DNA of 64,000 nt from an uncultured Ruminococcus sp. (GCF_947301925.1 NZ_CAMYUE010000002.1:62001-126000), one strand, 5' to 3'; shown: positions 50,206 to 58,514, counted from the stretch's first letter. Translations and numbers: made by a program. The notes: generated from the letters alone by a model not told the origin.

Positions 50206-51378
50206 TCAAGAGCCTTCACCATTATTATCAACTATTTTGTCATATAGGGATTGAGCAAGTTGTCTCATAATCTCATTGTTTATATCTCGTATATTTTGAT
50301 ATTTCGATACATCAATAGAAACTACATTTTCCAAATCACTTTCGCATATATTCCCGTAAGATTTCATGATCTGTTCTGAATATTGTTTGAGCTTATACTT
50401 TATATACGCTTCTTTTTCATCTTTAGATAGAAGCCCAAATGAAAACTTGCAGCTAAATCTTGATCGTAATTCTGGGGGAATATACTGACCGACATTTTCT
50501 TTCGACATATTTGAAGTGAAAACAATAATATACTTGTTCAAATCATATTCTCTACCTAATGAATCTGTAAATCTCCCATCTTCCAACATCTGAAGAAAAA
50601 AGTTGTATACAGGTTTTCCTGCTTTTTCAAATTCATCAATCAATATGACTTTACTTTTACTGTGCTGTAATTTATCTGTCAACTCACCTTTACTGCTTCC
50701 AATATAGCCCCGCGGGCTTCCTATCAAGCTATTTAATGCATCTTGCGTACTGTAATTTCCAAAATTTATTTTTATAACAGGCTCATTCGGACTTAATTCT
50801 CTATGCAAGATCCTTGCTACCTCAGTTTTACCTATTCCAGATGCTCCACATATTAAGACAGAAAAAATAGGCTGACATCCGATTCGATTGAAAAAGCGGT
50901 ATTTTATTAGTTCTTCTTTAAATCTGTCCTTAAAGATTTGGTTGCCAAATAGTTGATATGAGAAATGGGACATTATAGTATTAAACTTATCGTTATCAAT
51001 ATCTACAATATTGTTGATCTCATCCAATTCTATGCCTATTTTTTCTTCAAGTGATTGTATTCCTTCTACTCTATAATACAAGTAATCTGAAAGTGTTTTT
51101 GCGTACTGGCTCTCAACTATATAGTGTATCTCTGCACCATCAGAAGTTGCATTAAATAGTGCTTCAAGCAATGGAATAATTATATCCGCTCGATCTTCGC
51201 TATGAAAAAGTGATGAAATGTCTATAAAAAGTGACTTAGTGCCTTGGGGAAGCTGATAATTATTATCATTTTTAGAAAAAAACGCCCAATTTACAATACA
51301 ACCGGAATTATTTTCGATTTGTTGAGTAAATAATTCACGATTCCTTCTATCATATTCATAGATAATCTTTTTATCCAT
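50206..51378 (-). CDS. Clp-like AAA+ ATPase with novel N-terminal domain
   Basis: 390 residues. The C-terminal ~230 residues form one ClpB/ClpA-type AAA_2 module: Walker A GASGIGKTEVA (~178-188), pore loop GSPRGYIGSS (~220-229), Walker B VILIDEFEKA (~244-253), sensor 1 FTSNMS and arginine finger PPELRSRF (~301-308). The pore loop suggests a protein-threading unfoldase. The first ~150 residues match no Clp N-domain, M-domain or other family I know. It is AT-rich, sits in the guaA island and is read from a promoter with two operator copies. Defence or stress roles are possible but unproven. Confidence 0.85.
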   Translation of the reverse strand: MDKKIIYEYDRRNRELFTQQIENNSGCIVNWAFFSKNDNNYQLPQGTKSLFIDISSLFHSEDRADIIIPLLEALFNATSDGAEIHYIVESQYAKTLSDYLYYRVEGIQSLEEKIGIELDEINNIVDIDNDKFNTIMSHFSYQLFGNQIFKDRFKEELIKYRFFNRIGCQPIFSVLICGASGIGKTEVARILHRELSPNEPVIKINFGNYSTQDALNSLIGSPRGYIGSSKGELTDKLQHSKSKVILIDEFEKAGKPVYNFFLQMLEDGRFTDSLGREYDLNKYIIVFTSNMSKENVGQYIPPELRSRFSCKFSFGLLSKDEKEAYIKYKLKQYSEQIMKSYGNICESDLENVVSIDVSKYQNIRDINNEIMRQLAQSLYDKIVDNNGEGS

Positions 51379-51455
51379 AGGTCAAATTCCTTTTTTATAG
51401 ATTCAATTCCTGAATAATAGATATTACATCAATATAATGAGCTTTTTCAGCATTA
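51379..51455. other. Spacer between the excisionase-like and AAA+ genes
   Basis: Only 77 nt, AT-rich, with two stop codons in tandem closing the excisionase-like gene and no clear second promoter for the ATPase gene; the two may be co-transcribed. Confidence 0.4.
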
Positions 51456-51569
51456 TTAGCCCTTTGCGTCAAGCTCCTCATTGAGCTGCTTGATGATCTT
51501 GTATGCATACGGAACGGAGATCTCCATGATCTCAGCGACTTCCTCTGCACGGATAAACTTTTCTGACAT
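51456..51569 (-). CDS. Short excisionase-like HTH protein, apparently truncated
   Basis: 37 residues: MSEKFIRAEEVAEIMEISV then PYAYKIIKQLNEELDAKG, stop. This is the helix-turn-helix start of the ~60-residue Xis-like proteins common in Firmicutes integrative elements, which usually continue after KG with a wing (GFxTxxGRV) that is missing here because of two stop codons. AAGGGTTGACTACT precedes the ATG. It supports a mobile-element origin. Whether the short form still binds DNA is unknown. Confidence 0.7.
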   Translation of the reverse strand: MSEKFIRAEEVAEIMEISVPYAYKIIKQLNEELDAKG

Positions 51570-51647
51570 AGTAGTCAACCCTTTCTTAAAATATTGTTCT
51601 GTGTGGTATCGGGCGCATTTGCGTATCCGATCAGCAAAATTCTCTAT

Positions 51648-51770
51648 CTAAACATTTTTGCTTAGTCTTATTATACTAAACATTTTTGCTTTTATCAACC
51701 CCTAAATCGAAATTTTTCTAAATTTTTTTGTTTAGTATCTATTGACTATCCTAAACAAATATGTTATAAT
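51648..51770. promoter_or_regulatory. Divergent promoters with four copies of an 18-bp operator
   Basis: Minus promoter: TTGATA (51698-51693), 17 bp, TATAAT (51675-51670). Plus promoter: TTGACT (51742-51747), 17 bp, TATAAT (51765-51770). Operators: O1 51648-51665 (CTAAACATTTTTGCTTAG), O2 51676-51693 filling the minus spacer, O3 51718-51735, O4 51751-51768 filling the plus spacer. Consensus CTAAACA-N4-TGTTTAG. The nearby XRE protein is the likely repressor of both directions. Confidence 0.85.
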
Positions 51771-51802
51771 GCAGTAAAGCTACTATCCCGGAGGTGAATC
51801 AT

Positions 51803-52360
51803 ATGATAGAAGATAAGGTGCTTGAAAGCAATGCGACTGTGCTCAGAACCCCACTTGTTGACATTGAGATCGTAGATGAGGACGAAAAGAATATCTCATT
51901 CGATATAGTGGATAGCTGGAACACATCACATGGAGTGTATATCAATAATGATGAAAACCATATCATTGAAGCGACTGACTATGAAGAAAAACAGATCAGA
52001 ATAAGATCGGATTCCCTTGAAATTGGAAAGAAATATTATGTTAAGACTTCCGTTCCTATTGAAAGCAGAGATTCTGACGAGCGTTTGTTTACATATGGTT
52101 ATACAAAAGGCTCTCAAACATTTGCAATCAGTTTTCCAGATCCCAATGACATGGCAAAGCTATTTCCCGAAGAATTTGATAATAAATTGGAATGGTATGA
52201 CTTTAATGGGGAAGCACCGTCAGGCACAAAGGCTGTCTCTTTCTATTTGATTGACCGAGAGAAAGAATTCATCTATATTGCAACTGCGTGGATTTGGAAT
52301 ATCCAAGATCATATGGATGACTATGAAAGTGCAGCCGAGGTCTTTACCTGGATAGTATGA
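51803..52360 (+). CDS. Uncharacterised acidic island protein
   Basis: 185 residues from ATG 51803 (MIEDKVLES) behind CCGGAGGTG; a GTG nine bases earlier overlaps that ribosome site. The protein is acidic (many Asp/Glu) and predicted mostly beta, with FDIVDSWNTSHGVYINN, GKKYYVKTSVPIESRD and a C-terminal AWIWNIQDHMDDYESAAEVF. No domain, signal peptide or membrane helix was recognised. It is the first gene of the operator-controlled plus-strand unit, 39 nt before the XRE gene. Confidence 0.75.
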   Translation: MIEDKVLESNATVLRTPLVDIEIVDEDEKNISFDIVDSWNTSHGVYINNDENHIIEATDYEEKQIRIRSDSLEIGKKYYVKTSVPIESRDSDERLFTYGYTKGSQTFAISFPDPNDMAKLFPEEFDNKLEWYDFNGEAPSGTKAVSFYLIDREKEFIYIATAWIWNIQDHMDDYESAAEVFTWIV

Positions 52361-52399
52361 GATTTTGCTAACACAGAAATATATAAGGAGTGAACCACC

Positions 52400-52891
52400 A
52401 TGAGCATTATCGGAGATAAGATACACCGCATTCGTGATTTCAGAGGAATGACGCAGAAACAGCTCGGTATGGCTGTCGGCTTTGACGAGAAATCCGCCGA
52501 TGTCCGCATCGCACAATACGAATCAGGCACACGCACACCCAAGCAGGCACTTGTTGAATTGCTTGCCGAGGCATTGGACGTGAACCCTCGCTTCCTTGCT
52601 GATGATGAGATACTCGGAGCGGAAGGCGTTATGGAACTTCTCTTTGAGCTTGACGAGCATTACCCGATCAGCATTGAGGACTGCGAGGACGAGGACGGCA
52701 ACAAGCGCAAGGGCGTTGTTTTCGGCTCTATCCTGATGACTGACCTCCTTTCTGAGTGGCAGAGACGAAAAAAAGACCTTGCTGACGGTAAGATCAGCAA
52801 GGCCGAATATACAGAATGGAAGCTTAACTGGCCGAAAACGACCGATGACTGCGGTAAACATGAGCCTGCGAAAGAGTGGCGTAACTTATAA
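52400..52891 (+). CDS. XRE-family HTH repressor
   Basis: 163 residues behind AAGGAGTGAACCACC. The N-terminal ~70 residues are an XRE/Cro-CI helix-turn-helix: IGDKIHRIRDFRGMTQKQLG, VRIAQYESGTRTPKQALVEL, LAEALDVNPRFL. The C-terminal ~95 residues (acidic, then LLSEWQRRKKDLADGKISK) are not a LexA-type peptidase. It is the best candidate to bind the CTAAACA-N4-TGTTTAG operators upstream of its own operon. Base composition is nearer to the chromosome than that of the ATPase gene. Confidence 0.92.
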   Translation: MSIIGDKIHRIRDFRGMTQKQLGMAVGFDEKSADVRIAQYESGTRTPKQALVELLAEALDVNPRFLADDEILGAEGVMELLFELDEHYPISIEDCEDEDGNKRKGVVFGSILMTDLLSEWQRRKKDLADGKISKAEYTEWKLNWPKTTDDCGKHEPAKEWRNL

Positions 52892-53003
52892 GCCACTTGA
52901 ACCGCAGAACAATTCCGCTTAGCTCCCTGTTATCAAATTGTTATCACTGAGATTTTAAGGCTTCGGAAATGGCGTATCTACGCCGTTTCTGAGGTCTTGT
53001 TTA
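52892..53003. other. Island right end next to guaA
   Basis: 112 nt without a gene. A stem AAATGGCG/CGCCGTTT (about 52967-52988) may terminate guaA or XRE transcripts. An integrase gene, expected here in guaA islands, is absent. Confidence 0.5.
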
Positions 53004-53020
53004 TTATTCCCACTCCACAG
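53004..53020. repeat. Candidate right attachment site (3' end of guaA)
   Basis: TTATTCCCACTCCACAG, the last 17 bp of guaA including its stop codon, repeated with two mismatches at 49985-50001. Confidence 0.55.
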
Positions 53021-54557
53021 TTCCCGGAGGCTTAGAAGTTATATCATACACTACTCTGTTGACGTGCTCGACCTCGTTGCAGAGGCGGTTTGAAACTCTC
53101 GCCAGCACATCGTAGGGTATCCTTGCCCAGTCGGCAGTCATGAAGTCGTCGGTAGTAACAGCGCGGATAGCGATAAGGTGGTCGTATGTACGGTGATCGC
53201 CCATAACGCCTACTGTACGCACATCGGGAAGCACGGCAAAGAACTGCTTCAGCTGATCCTCTATGCCGCTCTTGCGGATCTCGTCGCGGAAGACCGCGTC
53301 TGCCTCCTGAAGTATCTTTATCTTCTCCTCGGTTATCTCGCCGATGATACGGACTCCGAGACCCGGACCCGGGAAGGGCTGTCTCCACACAAGATCGTGG
53401 GATATGCCAAGCTTCTCACCCACCTGTCTTACCTCGTCCTTGAACAGGTCTCCCAGAGGCTCGATGGTTCCTGCAAACTTGATGTCCTCGGGCATCTTTA
53501 CCATGTTGTGGTGGGTCTTAATGACAGCTGTGCTGCCGTGACCTGCCTGATTTCCTCTGCCTGACTCGATACGGTCGGGGTAGATGGTTCCCTGTGCGAA
53601 AAATCCGTCTGTTCCCTGCTCTCTTATCTTGTCCCAGAATACGTTGTAGAACTCTGTGCCGATTATCTTACGCTTCTGCTCGGGGTCGCTGACGCCCTTG
53701 AGCGCCTTGAGGAACTGGTCCTTGCAGTTTACACGGACAAAGTTCATGTCAAAAAGCTTTGTAAAGGTCTCCTCGACGAAGTCTCCCTCGTCCTTGCGCA
53801 TAAGTCCCTGATCCACGAAAACGCAGGTGAGCTGCTTGCCTACTGCGCGGCTGAGAAGTCCTGCTGCTACAGAGGAGTCTACTCCGCCCGAAAGGCCGAG
53901 AATTACCTTCTTATCGCCTATCTGCTCGCGGAGCTTCTTTACTGTATTCTCAATAAAGTCGTCCATTACCCAGTCGCCTGTGCAGCCGCACACGTTATAG
54001 AGGAAGTTATGGAGTATCTGCTTGCCGAATTCGCTGTGTGTAACCTCTGGGTGGAACTGTACAGCATAGAGCTTTCTCTCAGGAGCCTCAAAGGCAGCGC
54101 AGGGGCAGTCCGCAGACTTTGCCGTAACGCTGAAGCCCTCGGGGAGCTGACTTACAAAGTCGGTATGGCTCATCCATACCACGCTCTTTTCGGGAACATC
54201 GCGGAAGATAAGGCTGTCGCTGTTCTGAGAGATCTCGATCTTACCGTATTCGCTTTTCTCGCAGCTCTCTACCTTTCCGCCGAGGGTATATGCCATGAGC
54301 TGACAACCGTAGCAGATACCGAGGATCGGAACGCCGATGCTGAATATCTCCTCGGAAATATGGGGCGAGCTGGGATCATATACGCTGTTGGGGCCGCCTG
54401 TAAAGATGATGGCGGTGGGGTTCATAGCCCTTATCTCGCTGATAGGTGTGTCGAATCTCTTGATCTCGCAGTATACACCGCACTCACGGACTCTTCTTGC
54501 AATGAGCTGGTTGTACTGACCGCCGAAATCCAGGACGATACAAAGCTGGTTAGACAT
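53004..54557 (-). CDS. guaA: GMP synthase, glutamine-hydrolysing
   Basis: 517 residues from ATG 54557 ([18 protein letters not shown]) behind GGAGGGACTT. It converts XMP to GMP with glutamine and ATP. The class I amidotransferase domain shows [13 protein letters not shown] (catalytic Cys) and [13 protein letters not shown] (His/Glu). The ATP-pyrophosphatase domain shows [16 protein letters not shown]. The C-terminal dimer domain ends KPPGTVEWE. Full length. Its 3' end is the proposed integration site of the neighbouring island; its leader carries a terminator-like hairpin. Confidence 0.98.
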   Translation of the reverse strand: MSNQLCIVLDFGGQYNQLIARRVRECGVYCEIKRFDTPISEIRAMNPTAIIFTGGPNSVYDPSSPHISEEIFSIGVPILGICYGCQLMAYTLGGKVESCEKSEYGKIEISQNSDSLIFRDVPEKSVVWMSHTDFVSQLPEGFSVTAKSADCPCAAFEAPERKLYAVQFHPEVTHSEFGKQILHNFLYNVCGCTGDWVMDDFIENTVKKLREQIGDKKVILGLSGGVDSSVAAGLLSRAVGKQLTCVFVDQGLMRKDEGDFVEETFTKLFDMNFVRVNCKDQFLKALKGVSDPEQKRKIIGTEFYNVFWDKIREQGTDGFFAQGTIYPDRIESGRGNQAGHGSTAVIKTHHNMVKMPEDIKFAGTIEPLGDLFKDEVRQVGEKLGISHDLVWRQPFPGPGLGVRIIGEITEEKIKILQEADAVFRDEIRKSGIEDQLKQFFAVLPDVRTVGVMGDHRTYDHLIAIRAVTTDDFMTADWARIPYDVLARVSNRLCNEVEHVNRVVYDITSKPPGTVEWE

Positions 54558-54609
54558 AAGTCCCTCCTTAACCTCCGCTTTGCGGCAGCGGACGCCGTAT
54601 TTAACAATC

Positions 54610-54677
54610 AAAAAAACAGTAAGCAGCAAGCATGAAACGGCTTTGTGGGACAAAGTTCCCTGCTGCTCACTGCTTAC
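54610..54677 (-). terminator. Attenuator-like hairpin in the guaA leader
   Basis: Minus-strand GTAAGCAGTGAGC (54677-54665) pairs with GCTTGCTGCTTAC (54631-54619) through 13 bp, followed by CTGTTTTTTTG. An inner stem GGGAAC/GTCCC-type hairpin lies in the loop. It lies between the guaA promoter and gene, so read-through is required for expression. No purine riboswitch consensus was seen. Confidence 0.72.
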
Positions 54678-54693
54678 TACTCTCTACTCACTA

Positions 54694-54722
54694 ATTATGC
54701 CACATTTCAGCATAAATTTCAA
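54694..54722 (-). promoter_or_regulatory. Promoter of guaA
   Basis: TTGAAA (54722-54717), 17-bp spacer, CATAAT (54699-54694). The gap 54558-54865 otherwise contains the attenuator, this promoter, a hairpin at 54721-54743 and the HD gene promoter. Confidence 0.72.
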
Positions 54723-54743
54723 GTGCCTGAGGGCACTTTTTTT
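54721..54743 (+). terminator. Plus-strand hairpin with T-run upstream of guaA
   Basis: AAGTGCC/GGCACTT stem followed by seven T. No plus-strand gene precedes it, so it may block antisense transcription into the HD gene promoter region. Confidence 0.6.
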
Positions 54744-54804
54744 CTGCATGAAAACTTGTACTGCCAATTATAGCTATAATCCATAAAAAAATCATATACG
54801 GCTA

Positions 54805-54833
54805 TTGAATTTAGCAACATTTTGTGGTATAAT
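54805..54833 (+). promoter_or_regulatory. Promoter of the HD/GH13 operon
   Basis: TTGAAT (54805-54810), 17-bp spacer, TATAAT (54828-54833). Confidence 0.82.
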
Positions 54834-54865
54834 ATATTTGTATCGTAATTAAAGGAGTATAATTT

Positions 54866-55468
54866 ATGACTGCAAAAGAAGAATTCATCTCGATCTATAA
54901 GGAAAACATCAAGCGTGAAGGAGCCGACAAGCTTCTTGAGTACCTGGAACGGAGCGACTTTTTCAGAGCTCCCAGCAGTACGCGCTTCCACGGTTCCTAC
55001 GAGGGCGGTCTCGTTCAGCACAGCGTCAATGTCTATCACTGTCTGAAGGACTATCTGTCAAGACCGCGCACAAAGGAGCTCTACGGGATGGATTATTCCG
55101 AGGAGACCATCGCTATCGTCGCTTTGCTGCATGACGTGTGCAAAACGGATTTCTACACCACCGAAATGCGCAACAAAAAGAACGAGACCACTGGACAGTG
55201 GGAAAAGGTCCCCTACTACACCATAAATGATTCTCTGCCATACGGACACGGGGAGAAGTCCGTATACATACTCTCGGGTTTTTTCTACGGTGACAACCGC
55301 CTGACCCGCGAGGAAGCATTCGCAATACGCTACCACATGGGCTTTTCATACGGAGGTACGGAGGAAAGAGGAACTATCGGCAAAGCCCTCGAAATGTATC
55401 CGCTGGCACTGGCACTGAATGTTGCGGATATGGAAGCCTCCTATTACCTTGAAGGGTCTGACAAATAA
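54866..55468 (+). CDS. HD-domain phosphohydrolase
   Basis: 200 residues behind AAAGGAGTATAATTT. Metal ligands of the HD fold are visible: GGLVQHSVNVYH (His), VALLHDVCKTD (HD) and ALNVADMEASY (Asp). A conserved YGHGEKSVYIL follows the first helix pair. It probably hydrolyses a nucleotide or phosphate ester; the exact substrate is unknown. It precedes the GH13 gene by 17 nt and shares its transcript. Confidence 0.87.
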   Translation: MTAKEEFISIYKENIKREGADKLLEYLERSDFFRAPSSTRFHGSYEGGLVQHSVNVYHCLKDYLSRPRTKELYGMDYSEETIAIVALLHDVCKTDFYTTEMRNKKNETTGQWEKVPYYTINDSLPYGHGEKSVYILSGFFYGDNRLTREEAFAIRYHMGFSYGGTEERGTIGKALEMYPLALALNVADMEASYYLEGSDK

Positions 55469-55485
55469 AAAAAGGAGTGTTTATT

Positions 55486-57072
55486 ATGAATTGGTACGAT
55501 AACGCGATAATCTATCACATCTATCCGCTGGGCTTCTGCGGAGCGCCAAAATTCAACGACGGCAGCGAGGACGTCACCTACCGTCTCGACAAGGTCCTTG
55601 ACTGGATACCGCACCTCAGGGAAATGAACGTTGACGCCGTTTACTTCGGTCCCGTCTTTGAGTCGGTGGAGCACGGCTACGACACAATAGACTACAAGAA
55701 GATAGACCGCAGACTGGGCGACAACAACTCTTTCCGCTTCATCTGCGACAGACTTCACGAAAACGGAATACGCATAATCCTTGACGGCGTTTTCAATCAT
55801 GTGGGAAGGAAGTTCCCGCAGTTCGTAGACATACAGGAAAAGGGCCAGGGCTCGGAATACTGCGACTGGTTCCAGAACCTGAACTTCGGCGGCCCCAGTC
55901 CCTGCGGTGATCCCTTCTGGTATGAGGGCTGGAACGGCCACTACAATCTGGTGAAGCTCAATCTCCGCAATCCCGGAGTCTGCGACCACCTCCTTGACGC
56001 CGTAAACTACTGGATAGAGTCATTTGACATAGACGGCATACGCTTTGACGCGGCAGACTGCATAGACTTCGATTTCTTCAAGAGGATACGCAGCTTCTGC
56101 AAGGGCAAGAAGCCCGATTTCTGGCTCATGGGCGAGATAATCCACGGCGATTACAACCGCTGGGCAAATCCCGAGATGCTTGACAGCGTTACCAACTACG
56201 AATGCTACAAGGGACTGTGGTCCTCACACAATGACAAGAACTACTTCGAGATAGACTACTCCATAAACCGCCAGTCAGGTGCCAACGGCGGCATATACCG
56301 CAATATCGACCTTTACAACTTCGTGGACAACCACGACGTCAACCGTCTGGCAAGCACTCTCCACAATCATGCTCACCTGCCGCTGGTATACACACTGATG
56401 TACACCATGCCCGGCATACCCTCCATATACTACGGAAGCGAGTACGGCATAGAAGGCCGCAAGGAGAACAACTCCGACGACAATCTCCGTCCCTGTCTCC
56501 ACCTTCAGGATATGGAGCGTGAGAACGTTTCACTCTATAAGCACATAGTAAAGCTGGGACGTATTTACCGCGCATACCCTGCTCTCAGAACAGGCAGCTA
56601 CGAGCGCATCATGATAACCAATCAGCAGCTCCTCTTCAAGAAGGTGCTTGGGGATCAGACGGTATATGTAGCCCTCAACCTTGCAGACTATGACTTTGAC
56701 CTTAACTTCGGCACCCATCTCTCAAGGCTGGTGGACGTATTCACTGCCTCGCCCTTACAGGTGGAGAACGGAAACGCCTATGTCCGCATGAGACCCTATT
56801 CCGCTATGATAATCGTTGCAGACGATATCGTGAATACCGAGCCCTGCGACGAGGAAATAGTTGAGGACAAGGATACGGAAATAGTCATCGGCGGCAAATA
56901 CCGTCACTTCAAGGGCAATGAATACGAAGTCATCGCTGTTGCACGCCACAGCGAGACAATGGAGGAACTGGTAATATACAAGTCCCTGAAGGACGGCGAG
57001 GTCTGGGCCAGGCCCAAGGCAATGTTCGTCGGAAAATCAGGAGAAGTAAGACGTTTCACCAAAATAGACTGA
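55486..57072 (+). CDS. GH13 alpha-amylase-family enzyme fused to DUF1653
   Basis: 528 residues from ATG 55486 (MNWYDNAIIYHIYPLGF) behind AAAGGAG. The GH13 TIM-barrel motifs are intact: DGVFNHVG (~100-107), GIRFDAAD (nucleophile Asp ~188), LMGEI (acid Glu ~217) and FVDNHD (~281). No signal peptide, so it is cytoplasmic, consistent with cyclomaltodextrinase or maltodextrin hydrolase-like action on imported oligosaccharides. The last ~65 residues (GGKYRHFKGNEYEVIAVARH and KAMFVGKSGEV) form a DUF1653 domain, normally a free-standing protein. This fusion is unusual. Confidence 0.93.
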   Translation: MNWYDNAIIYHIYPLGFCGAPKFNDGSEDVTYRLDKVLDWIPHLREMNVDAVYFGPVFESVEHGYDTIDYKKIDRRLGDNNSFRFICDRLHENGIRIILDGVFNHVGRKFPQFVDIQEKGQGSEYCDWFQNLNFGGPSPCGDPFWYEGWNGHYNLVKLNLRNPGVCDHLLDAVNYWIESFDIDGIRFDAADCIDFDFFKRIRSFCKGKKPDFWLMGEIIHGDYNRWANPEMLDSVTNYECYKGLWSSHNDKNYFEIDYSINRQSGANGGIYRNIDLYNFVDNHDVNRLASTLHNHAHLPLVYTLMYTMPGIPSIYYGSEYGIEGRKENNSDDNLRPCLHLQDMERENVSLYKHIVKLGRIYRAYPALRTGSYERIMITNQQLLFKKVLGDQTVYVALNLADYDFDLNFGTHLSRLVDVFTASPLQVENGNAYVRMRPYSAMIIVADDIVNTEPCDEEIVEDKDTEIVIGGKYRHFKGNEYEVIAVARHSETMEELVIYKSLKDGEVWARPKAMFVGKSGEVRRFTKID

Positions 57073-57075
57073 TCC

Positions 57076-57105
57076 AAAGGCAGCTTCTGCGGAAGCTGCC
57101 TTTTT
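57076..57105 (+). terminator. Terminator of the HD/GH13 operon
   Basis: Stem AAAGGCAGCTTC/GAAGCTGCCTTT with TGCG loop and T-run. Confidence 0.93.
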
Positions 57106-57160
57106 CATGCACATTTTACTGACCGCTGATGTATAATGTATTGATCTGCATTTTATGCTG

Positions 57161-57189
57161 TTGACTTTATCCGAAAAACATAATATAAT
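57161..57189 (+). promoter_or_regulatory. Promoter of the ZIP transporter gene
   Basis: TTGACT (57161-57166), 17-bp spacer, TATAAT (57184-57189). Confidence 0.85.
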
Positions 57190-57238
57190 ATAATCAGTTA
57201 GTATAGCATAACATAATAACATCATGAAAGGAGTCAAT

Positions 57239-58021
57239 ATGACCGAGATCATAAAAGGCCTATCCATACCATTTCTCGGAACTGCACTGGGCGCAGCCTG
57301 CGTGTTCGCAATGAAGAACAACTTCAGTATTACCGTACAGCGCATACTTACAGGCTTTGCCGCAGGGGTCATGACCGCAGCCAGCGTCTGGAGTCTGATT
57401 ATCCCCGCCATTGAGCAGTCCCGTGAGAAAATGGGCAGACTGGCGTTCATTCCTGCCGCAGCGGGATTTCTGGCAGGTATTGCCTTCCTGCTGCTTATCG
57501 ACAAGCTGGTTCCACACATTCACATGAACAGCGAGAGCTCCGAGGGCATAAAGGCACACCTCTCCAAGAACACCATGCTGCTTCTGGCAGTTACCATACA
57601 CAATATCCCCGAAGGCATGGCCGTAGGCGTGGTATACGCAGGGCTTTTCTACGGAAACGGCGGTATAAACACTGCGGAAGCCTTTGCCCTTGCGCTTGGT
57701 ATAGGTATACAGAATTTCCCCGAGGGAGCAATAATCTCCATGCCTCTCCGCTCTGAGGGCATGAGCAGGAAAAAGGCCTTTCTCATGGGCGTTCTCTCGG
57801 GAGCAGCCGAGCCTGTGGGAGCTGTGCTGACTATACTTGCGGCAGGTCTTGTGATACCTGCAATGCCCTATCTCCTCAGCTTTGCCGCAGGAGCCATGAT
57901 CTATGTGGTGGTGGAGGAACTTATCCCCGAAATGTCCGAGGGAGAGCATTCCAATATCGGAACCATATCCTACGCAGCAGGCTTCACGGTAATGATGATA
58001 CTGGACGTGGCACTTGGCTGA
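57239..58021 (+). CDS. ZIP family divalent metal transporter
   Basis: 260 residues from ATG 57239 behind AAAGGAG. Eight hydrophobic helices are evident. The two metal-site helices carry TIHNIPEGMAVGV and GIQNFPEGAIISMPL, the HNxPEG/QNxPEG signatures of ZIP (ZupT/GufA-like) proteins, with VVEELIPEMS in the last helix. It imports zinc or a similar divalent ion. The histidine-rich loop is short (HIHMN). Monocistronic. Confidence 0.95.
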   Translation: MTEIIKGLSIPFLGTALGAACVFAMKNNFSITVQRILTGFAAGVMTAASVWSLIIPAIEQSREKMGRLAFIPAAAGFLAGIAFLLLIDKLVPHIHMNSESSEGIKAHLSKNTMLLLAVTIHNIPEGMAVGVVYAGLFYGNGGINTAEAFALALGIGIQNFPEGAIISMPLRSEGMSRKKAFLMGVLSGAAEPVGAVLTILAAGLVIPAMPYLLSFAAGAMIYVVVEELIPEMSEGEHSNIGTISYAAGFTVMMILDVALG

Positions 58022-58029
58022 ACAAAAAA

Positions 58030-58068
58030 ACGAGCCGTAAGCATTACGCTTACAGGCTCGTTTCCTTT
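58030..58068. terminator. Terminator between ZIP and GNAT genes
   Basis: Stem ACGAGCCGTAAGC/GCTTACAGGCTCGT flanked by A- and T-runs on both sides; bidirectional for these convergent genes. Confidence 0.9.
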
Positions 58069-58514
58069 TTCATCCCGTCATAGCAGAGGAAGTCTCCGCC
58101 CTCGCACGGTATGCTGTGAAAACCCGTACAGGTATATCCTCTGCCCAGATATATGGGCTTTGCAGGCAGCGAAGCGTCTATGACTATGCGTTCATAGACA
58201 CCGAAGATACGGTTCTCCGCAAAATTCAGCAGTTCTCTGCCGAATCCCCTGCCCTGATACTCCGGGAGCACAAAAAGCCTGTTGAGCTCATTGCCTGCCG
58301 TTGTCACCGTACCCACAGACTTACCACTGTCATCACAGAGTATGAACACGTCGCCGCTGCTGATATCCTTCATGATATTCTCATCGCAGTGATGAGCAAG
58401 GAAGAAATCCACAGCTCCCTTGGGGTAATAATGTGGATAGACTGCGCTTATAGTGTCCCTGACTATTTGCCTGACTGTACTGAGATCGTTTTTTTCTGCC
58501 GTTTTTATTTCCAT
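58050..58514 (-). CDS. GNAT family N-acetyltransferase
   Basis: 154 residues from ATG 58514 (MEIKTAEKNDLSTVRQIV) behind GGGAGTGAACACT. The acetyl-CoA loop is LFVLPEYQGRGFGRELL, and IVIDASLPAKPIYLGRGY supplies the late motif. Substrate unknown. Its 3' end lies in the shared terminator. Confidence 0.9.
   Translation of the reverse strand: MEIKTAEKNDLSTVRQIVRDTISAVYPHYYPKGAVDFFLAHHCDENIMKDISSGDVFILCDDSGKSVGTVTTAGNELNRLFVLPEYQGRGFGRELLNFAENRIFGVYERIVIDASLPAKPIYLGRGYTCTGFHSIPCEGGDFLCYDGMKKETSL

Noticed and set aside
54558..54722. Purine riboswitch upstream of guaA
   Set aside because: No three-way-junction consensus around the promoter-proximal leader; only a hairpin with a T-run is seen.
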